DNA from: DASXZH01 sp036502005
GTDB taxonomy: Bacteria > Armatimonadota > Fimbriimonadia > Fimbriimonadales > Fimbriimonadaceae
NCBI GenBank assembly: GCA_036502005.1
Contig: DASXZH010000098.1
Location: forward strand, 1 to 64,000
Direction of reading: 5' to 3'
DNA: 64,000 nt
The notes beneath the pieces are model-generated. The model had not been told where the DNA came from. It did no database searches and saw only the letters and a program-made list of their open reading frames with translations. The first letter of the stretch is position 1, and the number at the start of each line of letters is the position of its first letter. Position numbers and translations under genes: made by a program. Below, piece after piece: positions 1-7,915 of the stretch.

Positions 1-132
1 CGTTAAAATAAGGAAACCTTGGCGTTTTTGCAGCCACAAATCTCTCCCGGATGGAGAGGTCGGTGAGTCCGCGAACCGGGAGAGGCGCGAGCGACAAACC
101 TTTGAAAGTAGCCCTCTAAACCTTATTTTAAC
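1..132. repeat. MITE-like segment with 13-bp terminal inverted repeats
   Basis: The first 13 bases (CGTTAAAATAAGG) are the exact reverse complement of bases 120-132. The enclosed DNA has no ORF and contains one copy of the REP-like palindrome (41-85). The layout fits a small non-autonomous element or a long hairpin. The left edge coincides with the window edge, so the true end could lie further left and no target-site duplication can be tested. Confidence 0.45.
41..85. repeat. REP-like chromosomal palindromic repeat, copy 1
   Basis: The unit is CTCTCCCGG, then GGAGAGG, a spacer containing GGTGAGTCCGCGAACCGGG, then a closing GAGAGG. It recurs at 2598-2643 and, diverged, at 10115-10158. All three copies are intergenic in the left backbone and none is in the island. 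Confidence 0.7.
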
Positions 133-264
133 GCCTATGCGAGTGACGGGTGACGAGCGAACAGTCGACCTCCGGATCAGGTAGTAATAAACTGACGGAA
201 TACCCTTATCGCCCTTGAACTTCACCGCACGTTTCTAGATTCCTCACACGTCACACGTTACACG

Positions 265-1860
265 TCACCAGTTTTCCACATGCAGTGTCTTCTCATGCGT
301 ATATAGCGCCGTCCCGGCAGGCGCGCCGCGCGGCTTTCGCACGTGTTTCCTGAGGGTGTAATCCACAGGGACAAATCCGGAGTGCTTGCTCGGGCTATTC
401 ATAACCGCGATCTTAGCGGCGTATTGAAGCAACTCAGGGCCAACTTTCTCAGGGTGCTTATTCGTTCGTATCACCACATGGGCAGAAGCCGAACCGCGAA
501 CGTGAAGCCAATAATCCTCCGGACGAGCAACACGCAGAGTCAAATAATCATTCGAAGTTGAGTTCTCGCCGAATAAAATCGTGGCGCCGCCGGGCCCGAT
601 GAGCTCGCGGATCCGATGGCCCTCGTAGGGCCTATCTTCTTTCTTGGCTGCCGGAATATAGGTTTGGAATAGCCATTTTCGCCCGCGCGCTTCATCGCGG
701 AGGTTTTCAAGTTCTGTTAACCTATCAGTTGCCTGAATGCGGCTTAAAATCAGCTCAATATCGATACGCTCCGTGTCTAACCTTTTAAGCTGATCCTCCA
801 CCAGGCTCTTGCCGGACTTCGCTTTCTTTGCCTTTTCAAAAAGCTTGTTGGCGTTTTCAAGGAAAGTAAGTTCAGGATCAAGCTTGATCGTTATTGGCTT
901 GCCCTCGTAATCGTAGGCTTCGAGTTGCGTACTTCCCTGCTCTAAACCCACTCCATAAGCTAAAACTAGCTCAGCCTGCACCTGCAAGAATCCCGCTCGA
1001 GCGGCCGCATCCTTGGCCTGTCCTAAATCACTTATGGCGGCTTCGCGAGAAAGCAAGACTCTGTTGAGTTGAGCCAAGAGCGAACCCTTAAGCTGCTCCG
1101 CCTTATAATCCGGAACTGCTTGCGAGAAGTGTTGCTCCAGGGCGATGCTGATGGAGGGTCTTGAGAACTCTTCTAATCCAAGTGGGCCGACCGAAAGAGG
1201 ATAAGCCCCATTTCCGGGAGAGATGACGGGGCTAAATCTTCTCTCTTTAGCGGCACTTTGAACAACCGAAAGGCCGTCGGTTTGAGCCTCAACCAACTTG
1301 ATTAGAAACGGCGAAGCACCCTCAAACTCCTTCAAGTTGTCTCCGGGCTTCGCCTTCAACAGTGAAGGTCGTTGCTCAAAAGGAGGCGGCATGTAAGTAC
1401 GGCCAGCCAGCAATGGCCGAATGCTCTTGCTCACCCCAACTGGCTTGGCAACCCCAATAATCTTGTTCTTGTCATCGACCAGAACCAAGTTGGCATGTTT
1501 GCTCATGAGTTCTGCAATCAACCAGTATTCCCCTTCAAATCCCTCGAACGTTAGAACCAAAATGCGGTCAAATCCAACCTGCTCAACGCGGGTTAGCCTT
1601 GCTCCATCAATCCTAGAACGCAGTGCTGAACAGAACTGAGGCGGCTGGTGCTGATTCACTGGCCGTTTTGTAACCAAATGCGCCCTAAAAAAGATGGGGT
1701 CGCACGAGAGAAGCAAATAGGCTTCCCCACCGTCCGCGTAGATTCCCAAAACTACAAGGTTATCTTCGGGCTGGCTAATGCGCTGCACCTTGGCTCCGAT
1801 CAACTGCTGAAGATCGTAAACCACGGCCGCCAAGGTAAGGCTGTCAAAGGGAATTCGCAT
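265..1860 (-). CDS. rqcH: RqcH/NFACT-family ribosome quality control protein
   Basis: 531 aa. RqcH binds stalled 50S subunits carrying peptidyl-tRNA and directs C-terminal alanine tailing for degradation; older annotations call the family fibronectin-binding protein. Order seen: NFACT-N domain (about 1-170), a helical/coiled-coil middle (about 270-390), and a C-terminal NFACT-R (DUF814) domain with the typical 'DYWLHVRGSASAHVVIR' stretch. The Asp-Arg pair required in characterised RqcH proteins is present as D98-R99 in 'GFDRILVLTF'. A basic C-terminal tail ends the protein. It is transcribed alone on the minus strand. The ATG at 1860 fits the conserved N-terminus 'MRIPFDSLTL'. Family assignment is firm; the tailing activity is inferred from family. 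Confidence 0.9.
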   Translation of the reverse strand: MRIPFDSLTLAAVVYDLQQLIGAKVQRISQPEDNLVVLGIYADGGEAYLLLSCDPIFFRAHLVTKRPVNQHQPPQFCSALRSRIDGARLTRVEQVGFDRILVLTFEGFEGEYWLIAELMSKHANLVLVDDKNKIIGVAKPVGVSKSIRPLLAGRTYMPPPFEQRPSLLKAKPGDNLKEFEGASPFLIKLVEAQTDGLSVVQSAAKERRFSPVISPGNGAYPLSVGPLGLEEFSRPSISIALEQHFSQAVPDYKAEQLKGSLLAQLNRVLLSREAAISDLGQAKDAAARAGFLQVQAELVLAYGVGLEQGSTQLEAYDYEGKPITIKLDPELTFLENANKLFEKAKKAKSGKSLVEDQLKRLDTERIDIELILSRIQATDRLTELENLRDEARGRKWLFQTYIPAAKKEDRPYEGHRIRELIGPGGATILFGENSTSNDYLTLRVARPEDYWLHVRGSASAHVVIRTNKHPEKVGPELLQYAAKIAVMNSPSKHSGFVPVDYTLRKHVRKPRGAPAGTALYTHEKTLHVENW

Positions 1861-1922
1861 ACTTTTCTAGCCTAAAGTGTACAATGCGCGCATGAAACGC
1901 ATTGTACGTTCTCAGAATGCGT

Positions 1923-2516
1923 TTATGGCGTGCCCAGTGGGACTGCCGCAAAGGTGTGCAGCTTATCGATCTGAGTGCTTGTAAGGACGGCAGCCAACGC
2001 TTGATTCGCTTGGGCATTTAACTGCCCCGCACTTACCGCGCTGCTTTTGGCCCTTGCCGCCAGCAGATCATTGAAGATCACATCGACTTGTAATATCTGC
2101 GTCCCAGTCAAGCCGACTTCTTCCTGCATTTGGGTGGAATATAACGACTCGTAACCCAAATATTGAATCGTTAACTCTTTAAGCCGCTTATTTTGTTGGT
2201 CGCTTAGAATCGCCGAAACTTGTGCAGAAACGGCCGCCTCAAAGGTTCTCAACTGCGCCAAAGTCGTCACCAAGGTGTGGCTGTCCTGAACAGAAGCCAG
2301 TAGGGTTGCCAGAGACGCCGACTCCTGCGAAGTTAAGCCGATATCGTTTTGCACGTCCGCTCTCGCTAGAATCGTAAGAGTGACGCTTCTAGCATAGTTT
2401 TGGGTCGTGGTTGAAAAGGTCGATGGGTCAGCGGCAGATATTGGTGCGGATTGAGCGAATGCTCCGGCAGAGCAGCAGGTCGCTATCACTACGATTAAGA
2501 TGTTTAGCTTTTTCAT
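1923..2516 (-). CDS. secreted helical protein with LTxxQ-like repeats
   Basis: 197 aa with a signal peptide ('MKKLNILIVVIATCCSAGAFAQ'). The mature part is helical and carries repeated 'LTxxQ/LSxxQ' motifs: 'DIGLTSQESASL', 'ILSDQQNKRLKEL', 'EVGLTGTQILQVD' and 'VLTSTQIDKL'. The spacing and surrounding words (DVQ-D-x-LT near the start, then SDQQxKRL) match the Spy-like protein at 5611-6432, so the two look like paralogues in one locus. Spy/CpxP/ZraP-type proteins are periplasmic chaperones or metal-stress sensors, and a similar role is inferred here. The gene is the last of a minus-strand run starting near 6432, separated from its neighbour by a REP-like repeat. Confidence 0.75.
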   Translation of the reverse strand: MKKLNILIVVIATCCSAGAFAQSAPISAADPSTFSTTTQNYARSVTLTILARADVQNDIGLTSQESASLATLLASVQDSHTLVTTLAQLRTFEAAVSAQVSAILSDQQNKRLKELTIQYLGYESLYSTQMQEEVGLTGTQILQVDVIFNDLLAARAKSSAVSAGQLNAQANQALAAVLTSTQIDKLHTFAAVPLGTP

Positions 2517-2597
2517 ATTCTCTCCTTGCCCGATCTTCGGGCTAGTAGCGTGGGTTCGTGCATTAAGTTAAGAGTCTTCCGGTGCCACGAAATCCTC

Positions 2598-2643
2598 GCC
2601 CCTCCCGGGCGGAGGGGCCGGTGAGTCCGCGAACCGGGGGAGG
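2598..2643. repeat. REP-like chromosomal palindromic repeat, copy 2
   Basis: CCCCTCCCGGG/GGAGGGG followed by GGTGAGTCCGCGAACCGGG, a 19-nt segment identical to copy 1 at 62-80. It lies between two minus-strand genes, where it could influence mRNA stability or termination. Confidence 0.7.
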
Positions 2644-2716
2644 TCCCGAAAACAGCCCTTTGGCAAATACGAGATTGCACTTAACTTGATGGCCATGAGC
2701 AAAAGAGCGTGCTGAG

Positions 2717-3319
2717 TTAGCCACCGAAAGCTTGGCCTTGACTCAGCTCCGGCAGGCCACCCGGGCCGCCTCCTCCAGGGCCTCCGCCTCCCGGACCACC
2801 GCCGCCAGGGCCGCCTCCTCCATCCGGAGGGCCGCCAGGACCTCCGCCAAAACCACCGGGTCCCCCAGGTCCACCATCTGGTGGTCCGTTGTCGGGGCCG
2901 TTATCGTCCTGAGATTGGCTATTGTTATTGCCGTTTTGCGGATTTGCCGTTCGGGCATAACCTCTTCCCCGCTGCCCGCCACCGAAGGAAGGCGGAGCCG
3001 AGTTCTGCCTGTAGCCAGGTCCAGAATCGGGCGCGGTTTCTGGCGCAGTTGGAGTTGAAGAAACGGTCGGCGATGTAACGATGTCTTGCGGAGGCTCAGA
3101 GATCTTTGCCTTTTGTTGCGGGTGATAAACCGGTGACTCCAAGAACTGCGGTTTTACTCCGTCCATCGATTTCCTCGCCGGCACAAAAGTCGGTCCGGAA
3201 TGATGCAGCAGCTTCATGCCTTTGTATTCGTAGCTGCTGCCGGATTGGTACCAGGCAGCAGAGGCTAAAACTACGGCAACTGCTCCAACTCCCAATCCGA
3301 TCTTAATAGGTGCGTTCAT
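2717..3319 (-). CDS. membrane-anchored Gly/Pro-rich protein
   Basis: 200 aa. One hydrophobic N-terminal segment (residues 7-24, 'IGLGVGAVAVVLASAAW') is followed by a low-complexity exported region rich in Pro, Ser, Asn and Gln, ending in a run of GGPGGGG-type repeats. No enzymatic motif is visible. It sits directly downstream of the histidine kinase gene in the same direction. The Gly/Pro/Asp composition resembles both the kinase's periplasmic loop and the Spy-like protein of the locus, which suggests a shared envelope function. Function unknown. Confidence 0.65.
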   Translation of the reverse strand: MNAPIKIGLGVGAVAVVLASAAWYQSGSSYEYKGMKLLHHSGPTFVPARKSMDGVKPQFLESPVYHPQQKAKISEPPQDIVTSPTVSSTPTAPETAPDSGPGYRQNSAPPSFGGGQRGRGYARTANPQNGNNNSQSQDDNGPDNGPPDGGPGGPGGFGGGPGGPPDGGGGPGGGGPGGGGPGGGGPGGLPELSQGQAFGG

Positions 3320-3414
3320 TTTTGGGCTTTCTCCTATCGCGACCCTGTCGCGCTTATAGATAAAGCTTAAGGTTCAAACATGAACTGAAAATGAAGATTG
3401 GCGGCGTTGCCGAA

Positions 3415-4881
3415 TTAGTTTCCCGGCATAAGGATGTAGACCGTACTTCCCACCCCAAGCGCGCTTTCCATCCGAATGGATCCGCCGTGAGCTTCGATGA
3501 TGGATTTCACGATTGCGAGCCCTAAACCCGTGCCGCCCGACGCGCGGTCGCGCGCAGTATCCACACGGTGAAATCGGTCGAAAATATGGTCAAGATGCTC
3601 TGGCGGAATTCCCTCGCCTCTATCATTTACTTGAATAAGAACCTTGCCCTGAGTGGGGTCAGCAGAGATCGTTACCACGCCTTCGCTATGCCTTAACGCG
3701 TTCACCAAAAGATTAGAAAGCGCCCGAGAAACCAATGCTTCGTCGGCATTTAGAGTCAGATCGCCGGCAATCCTTAACTCAATCCTGTCCTCCGGCGCGC
3801 CAGATTCCAAAACAGCCCGTCGAGCCAGGTCCACCACGGGAACAATCTCTTTGTGCAGAAGCGCCTTTCCTTCATCGTATTGGGCCAGCAGAAGCAGATC
3901 TTGGATAATAGCGTTCATGGAATCCGATGCTCGCCCGATGGACTTCAAGTGCTCTTCATAGCGCTCTGGCGTTTGCTTTTTTTGCAGGGCCAAACTAACA
4001 CGGCCCTTTATGGTTGTTAGCGGTGTTTTCAGCTCATGAGAGGCATCGCCAATAAATCTGCGCTGAGCCTCTAACAAAGATTGTTGCTGCTCAAAAGCAC
4101 TCTCCAGTCGATCAAGCATGGAGTTGAACGTGCCGGATAAAACGGCAAACTCGTCCGAACCTTTTACCGTCAATCGGTCGCTGAGATTTGAACCGCCAAT
4201 ACCCTCGGCCGTTTCGGCAATGGTCCGAACCGGTTGCAGCGCGCGCTTCACTAACCAGAAACCGATACCCACTGTGATCAACAACGAAAGCGGCAGAAGC
4301 GCCAACAAGATGTTGCCTAACGTTCCAATGGTCTTGTCAGGGGCGGTTAAGTCCGAAGCGAACTGAGCAGCGCCCGAAATCTTGCTGCCCTCCCTCAACG
4401 GTAGAGAGATGACCCTTATTCGGTGGCCGTTTAAGGTGTCCGTTATAAACAACGTGGAGCCCTTGAAGCTTTCCTGAAGAGCACCCGCATCGAAAGGAGA
4501 ATCGGGCGGATGCCCGCCGTGATGGGGGCCGTTATCAAAAATGGCAGGCCTAGAAATTCTAAAGCTGAATTCTAGGCGTTGCGCCTGGATAGGGTCGTAA
4601 CGCTGAGTGTTCTGGAAATCCTTGGGAGGGCCATCTTGCGGCCCGTCATCTCGTGGGCCGTCGTCATGTGGGCCGCCGTGGTGATCGGGTCCGTGCCCGT
4701 GGTCAAACGGGCCGCCCGGCGCGTGCCAATGCGTGCTTAGAAAGGAGGCCCGCGAAGCCAAATCTTTATCAACCGCGCCATAAAGGCTCCTTTCAGTGGC
4801 TACATAAACGACAACGCCGATCACCATGAGGGTGAGGGCGAAAACCACGGAGTTCCACAGGATCAGCCGGGTTCGAATCAA
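3415..4881 (-). CDS. sensor histidine kinase with His/Gly-rich periplasmic loop
   Basis: 488 aa. Order: TM1 (about 8-30); a periplasmic region with a conspicuous His/Asp/Gly/Pro-rich stretch (about 51-95, many HGHG/HHGG-like clusters); TM2 (about 187-211, 'LLALLPLSLLITVGIGFWLV'); HAMP; HisKA with the phospho-acceptor His in 'FIGDASHELKTPLT' (about residue 281); and HATPase_c with N box ('SNLLVNALRHS'), G1 ('DRGEGIP') and G2 ('GTGLGLAI'). It belongs to the Cpx/CusS-like class. The likely TTG start at 4881 overlaps the stop of the upstream regulator (TTGA), indicating translational coupling. The His-rich loop suggests divalent-metal sensing, an inference. Confidence 0.88.
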   Translation of the reverse strand: MIRTRLILWNSVVFALTLMVIGVVVYVATERSLYGAVDKDLASRASFLSTHWHAPGGPFDHGHGPDHHGGPHDDGPRDDGPQDGPPKDFQNTQRYDPIQAQRLEFSFRISRPAIFDNGPHHGGHPPDSPFDAGALQESFKGSTLFITDTLNGHRIRVISLPLREGSKISGAAQFASDLTAPDKTIGTLGNILLALLPLSLLITVGIGFWLVKRALQPVRTIAETAEGIGGSNLSDRLTVKGSDEFAVLSGTFNSMLDRLESAFEQQQSLLEAQRRFIGDASHELKTPLTTIKGRVSLALQKKQTPERYEEHLKSIGRASDSMNAIIQDLLLLAQYDEGKALLHKEIVPVVDLARRAVLESGAPEDRIELRIAGDLTLNADEALVSRALSNLLVNALRHSEGVVTISADPTQGKVLIQVNDRGEGIPPEHLDHIFDRFHRVDTARDRASGGTGLGLAIVKSIIEAHGGSIRMESALGVGSTVYILMPGN

Positions 4882-5558
4882 CCGCTTGGGCCTTCTGTTC
4901 TTAGCGTATATCCCAAGCCGTGCACTGTATGGATCAGCTTCGTTTCGGCTCCATCGTCGATCTTCTTACGGAGGTTCTTTATAAACACGTCAACCGTGTT
5001 AGAGACGCTGTGCTCATCTAGCCAGACGCGCTCCTGAATCGCCTGCCTTGATAATATTTGGCCAGTATGGGTGATGAGGGCTTCTAAGAGCTTGTATTCG
5101 CGTCCCGTGAGGGCGATCTCTTTGTCATTTCGTTTGACGACCTTGCTCGACGTATCGACGACAAGGTCATCGACCTGAATGACGGATTGCTTTATCGTGT
5201 GGTCCCTGCGCAACAGAGCCCTAACCCGGGCAAGCAGTTCGTTGAAGTCGAACGGCTTTACCAAGTAATCGTCCGCCCCTGCTTCTAGGCCCCCAACCCG
5301 ATCCGGGATGGCATCCTTGGCAGTCAGCATAAGAACTGGCACATTACGTGAGCGTTGCCGAAGCTCCCGGCAGATATCGAATCCGTTCATGCTTGGAAGC
5401 ATCACGTCTAATATCACTAAGCTAAAAGTATCGCTTAGAGCGAGCTTTAGGCCCCTATCTCCATCCCGAGAAACCATGGTTGTGTAACCGGCCTCATCCA
5501 GCCCTTCCCTAACGAGGGCCGAGATTTCGGGGTCATCTTCAACGATTAGTATTTTCAT
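4878..5558 (-). CDS. OmpR/PhoB-family response regulator
   Basis: 226 aa when started at the ATG at 5558 (MKILIVEDDPE); a longer upstream reading is not supported. The receiver domain has the acidic pocket (E7/D8/D9), phospho-acceptor D51 in 'LVILDVMLPS' and the conserved Lys in 'MLTAKD'. The C-terminal winged helix ('LTGREYKLLEALITHTGQILSRQAI', 'IDDGAETKLIHTVHGLGYTL') is typical of OmpR-type DNA binding. It is co-transcribed with the overlapping kinase gene and lies 52 bp after the Spy-like gene. Probable role: metal or envelope-stress response, by analogy with CpxRA and ZraSR neighbourhoods. Confidence 0.9.
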   Translation of the reverse strand: MKILIVEDDPEISALVREGLDEAGYTTMVSRDGDRGLKLALSDTFSLVILDVMLPSMNGFDICRELRQRSRNVPVLMLTAKDAIPDRVGGLEAGADDYLVKPFDFNELLARVRALLRRDHTIKQSVIQVDDLVVDTSSKVVKRNDKEIALTGREYKLLEALITHTGQILSRQAIQERVWLDEHSVSNTVDVFIKNLRKKIDDGAETKLIHTVHGLGYTLRTEGPSG

Positions 5559-5571
5559 ATTCTTGTAAAGT

Positions 5572-5598
5572 AACGCGCCCCTAAGGGAGGGGCGCGTT
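5572..5598 (-). promoter_or_regulatory. intercistronic hairpin between Spy-like gene and regulator
   Basis: AACGCGCCCCT (5572-5582) and AGGGGCGCGTT (5588-5598) form a perfect 11-bp stem with a 5-nt loop, just after the Spy-like stop codon and before the regulator start. On the minus strand no good U-run follows (ACTTTAC), so it is more likely a partial terminator or an mRNA-processing/stability element that keeps the first gene more abundant than the regulator and kinase. Confidence 0.55.
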
Positions 5599-5610
5599 TG
5601 GTGAGCCAGA

Positions 5611-6432
5611 TTAGTTGCCGTTGCCACCTTCGGCTCGTGGGGGCCGAGCCTCTGCTTGGAAGGTTTTGCCTGCTAGGGTTTTCATCTTAGCTTTCTGATC
5701 GTCAGTTAGGACCTTGCCAAGGGCGTCGTTCATGGCCGTCCTATTCTTTTGCATAATCGTGCGAACCTGATCTTGCTCAATCTCGCCGCTTTGCACTTTC
5801 TCAAAGACGGATCGATTGGCCGCGCGCTGCTTGGTGTTCAAATCATCGATCTGAGCCTTCTGATCGCTGGTGATGCCAAGATCGCTCTGGACGGTTGAGT
5901 CCATGATCGAACCATTTCCCGCTACCTGGATGAAGATCCCTTCCAGACGCTTCTGCTGATCGGAAGTGAGGATTTTGTTGACCTTCTCCTTTAGCTCAGC
6001 TTGATTCTGGCCGAATCCACCGGGTCCACCGGGTCCGCCGCCGCCATCCATCGGGGGAGGGCCACCAGGACCACCCTGATCATTGGGAGGAGGTCCGCCA
6101 GGCCCGCCGGGACCGCCTTGATCCTGTGGACCACCTCCGCCGCCGGGGCCACCAGGCCCTCCAAATCCGCGTCCACGGCGATTAGGGAGGATTTTCGCTA
6201 GCTGGGCTTTTTGGTCGTCCGTAAGGGCGAGATCTCTTTGCACGTCCGGACGATTGACCAGCATGGCCATGTTCGCAGCGCCGCCAGGGCCACCCCCGGG
6301 GCCGCGCTGGCCAAATCCACCGCCGCCACCAGGGCCCCCGGGACCACCACCCGGAGGAGGGCCATCTTGCGCAAAGGCCGAAGCCGCGACTATCGATATA
6401 GCTGCCGTTATTAATAGGGTTCTAAGTTTCAT
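5611..6432 (-). CDS. Spy/CpxP-like LTxxQ periplasmic protein with Gly/Pro-rich linkers
   Basis: 273 aa from the ATG at 6432 (MKLRTLLITAAISIVAASAFAQ, a clear signal peptide). Four LTxxQ-family motifs are visible: 'LALTDDQKAQLAKIL', 'ILTSDQQKRLEGI', 'LGITSDQKAQIDDL' and 'VLTDDQKAKMKTLA'. They are separated by unusual GGPGGPGG/PPNDQGG low-complexity linkers. Spy, CpxP, ZraP and CnrX share the LTxxQ signature and act as periplasmic chaperones or metal sensors that modulate a two-component system. It is the first gene ahead of the regulator and kinase, the arrangement expected for a target or feedback gene. A related protein lies at 1923-2516. Confidence 0.8.
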   Translation of the reverse strand: MKLRTLLITAAISIVAASAFAQDGPPPGGGPGGPGGGGGFGQRGPGGGPGGAANMAMLVNRPDVQRDLALTDDQKAQLAKILPNRRGRGFGGPGGPGGGGGPQDQGGPGGPGGPPPNDQGGPGGPPPMDGGGGPGGPGGFGQNQAELKEKVNKILTSDQQKRLEGIFIQVAGNGSIMDSTVQSDLGITSDQKAQIDDLNTKQRAANRSVFEKVQSGEIEQDQVRTIMQKNRTAMNDALGKVLTDDQKAKMKTLAGKTFQAEARPPRAEGGNGN

Positions 6433-6540
6433 GTTTCCTTTCCATCGCGAGCCAACCTCGCTTTCTTCGTTTACATGCTTATCTTCCGCCAAGGATGTGA
6501 GGAAAACGTGAAGACTGAACATCTCATCCGGAAAGTGCTA

Positions 6541-6603
6541 AGTCCTGAGTGTTGAGTCCTGCAGCCGGGAAGGCACTGTTTACAGCACTCAGAACTCAGG
6601 ACT
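6541..6603. repeat. imperfect inverted repeat in divergent promoter region
   Basis: AGTCCTGAGT (6541-6550) is the reverse complement of ACTCAGGACT (6594-6603), with further partial pairing inside. It lies between the divergent genes starting at 6432 (-) and 6682 (+). Function unknown. Confidence 0.45.
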
Positions 6604-6681
6604 CGGTTCCTTAGCGTTTTTTAAGGTAACTGCCAAGTTCTCCGTAGGTCAAACAAATAGCACTCGTTTATGGAGCGACAA

Positions 6682-7119
6682 ATGAAAAAGTTTATTATTC
6701 TTCTTGCAGTTGTGGGCGCGGTCGGAATGGCAGTCTCCGCATCGGCACAGCGTAATCACCGTGCGTACGCCGCGCATTACGGCTACGGACGGCATTATGG
6801 TTATGGCGTCCACGCCTATATCAGAGGCGGCTATTACCCTGGCTATGCTTACGGCTACCCCGCATACCCTTATTACGGCTACGCTTCTCCATACTATGGC
6901 GACGCTTATGCCTACCCCTATGATTACAGCGTAGGAATCGGAATTGGCTGGGGCGGCGACTACTACGGCGGCGGCTATGGCGGGCGCGGTTTTAGCGGAC
7001 GATCCTTCGGCGGCCACTCCTACAGTAGAGGAGGGGGCTTCTCCAACCACGGCGGCGGAGGTTTCTCCAGCCACTCTGGTGGCGGCCACGCGAGCATCGG
7101 CCACCACGGTAGATTCTAA
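6682..7119 (+). CDS. secreted Tyr/Gly/His-rich low-complexity protein
   Basis: 145 aa starting at the ATG at 6682 (MKKFIILLAVVGAVGMAVSASAQ, signal peptide); an ATG 12 bases upstream is less convincing. The mature protein is dominated by YGY/YAYPYY and then GGGG/SH-rich segments, with no known catalytic domain. Composition suggests an exported structural, adhesive or metal-binding protein. It is divergent from the Spy-like gene and ends in a strong terminator. Function not recognised. Confidence 0.65.
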   Translation: MKKFIILLAVVGAVGMAVSASAQRNHRAYAAHYGYGRHYGYGVHAYIRGGYYPGYAYGYPAYPYYGYASPYYGDAYAYPYDYSVGIGIGWGGDYYGGGYGGRGFSGRSFGGHSYSRGGGFSNHGGGGFSSHSGGGHASIGHHGRF

Positions 7120-7143
7120 AACAAGCCCAGGCACGGGTTAATC

Positions 7144-7172
7144 AAGGCCCAGGCGAATGCCTGGGCCTTTTC
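7144..7172 (+). terminator. Rho-independent terminator
   Basis: AAGGCCCAGGC (7144-7154), loop GAAT, GCCTGGGCCTT (7159-7169), running into TTTTC. It follows the low-complexity secreted gene and precedes rph. Confidence 0.85.
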
Positions 7173-7200
7173 ATTTCTCCAGGATAGTAAACTTGCCGCC

Positions 7201-7911
7201 ATGCGAAGTGATGGCCGTCAAGCCGATGAAATGAGACCTCTTACCCTTGAGCGCGGATTTGCGAAGTTTGCCGAGGGCTCCTGTTTAATAAAAATGGGCG
7301 ATACCCATGTTTTGGCCACGGCCACCGTGGAAGACCGCGTTCCACCCTTCATGAAGAACAGCGGCAAAGGCTGGGTTACCGCCGAATATTCGATGCTTCC
7401 CCGCTCCGGCCGGCAGCGAAACAATAGAGATCTTATGAAGCCTAACGGCCGTTCCATGGAGATCCAGCGTTTGGTGGGGCGAGCTTTAAGATCAATCGTC
7501 GATTTAGAAGCCATGGGCGAGCGAACCATCACGATCGACTGCGATGCCATCCGGGCCGATGGAGGCACCCGCTGCGCCTCAATCACCGCCGGTTATATCG
7601 CACTTCACGACGCCATGAAGTACATGGTCAAGCAGCGAATGATCAAAAGCGTGTGCATTTTTGAACCTCTTGCCGCAATCAGTGTGGGAGTTTACAAAAA
7701 TCAAGAGATTTTGGATTTAAACTACGAAGAGGACAGCGCTGCGCAGACAGACATGAACGTCGTCATGACGGAATCCGGTAAGTTTGTTGAAATACAAGGC
7801 ACAGCAGAGGATAAGCCCTTCTCTGCGGAAACGCTTGGCAGGATGTTACGCATCGCCAAGAAAGGCATTGACGAGCTTATCAAAGCGCAGCACGCTATCC
7901 TTGAGGAGTGA
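7201..7911 (+). CDS. rph: ribonuclease PH
   Basis: 236 aa, full family length. It trims 3' ends of tRNA precursors by phosphorolysis. Diagnostic motifs: 'MRSDGRQADEMRPLTLERGF' at the N-terminus, 'GKGWVTAEYSMLPRSGRQRN' (Arg cluster for phosphate binding), 'SMEIQRLVGRALRS', 'TITIDCDAIRADGGTRCASITAG' (catalytic-site Asp residues) and 'DLNYEEDSAAQTDMNVVMT'. It is followed 4 bp later by the nucleotide pyrophosphatase gene, the common bacterial rph-rdgB order. Confidence 0.96.
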   Translation: MRSDGRQADEMRPLTLERGFAKFAEGSCLIKMGDTHVLATATVEDRVPPFMKNSGKGWVTAEYSMLPRSGRQRNNRDLMKPNGRSMEIQRLVGRALRSIVDLEAMGERTITIDCDAIRADGGTRCASITAGYIALHDAMKYMVKQRMIKSVCIFEPLAAISVGVYKNQEILDLNYEEDSAAQTDMNVVMTESGKFVEIQGTAEDKPFSAETLGRMLRIAKKGIDELIKAQHAILEE

Positions 7912-7915
7912 CATT

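Noticed and set aside
2732..3058. Overlapping ORFs opposite Gly/Pro-rich genes (also at 5991-6511 and 6649-7141)
   Set aside because: They are Arg/Ala/Pro-rich shadows created by GC-rich repeat codons of the real genes on the other strand.
6541..6603. Inverted repeat as a bidirectional terminator
   Set aside because: It lies between divergent gene starts and has no U-run on either side.
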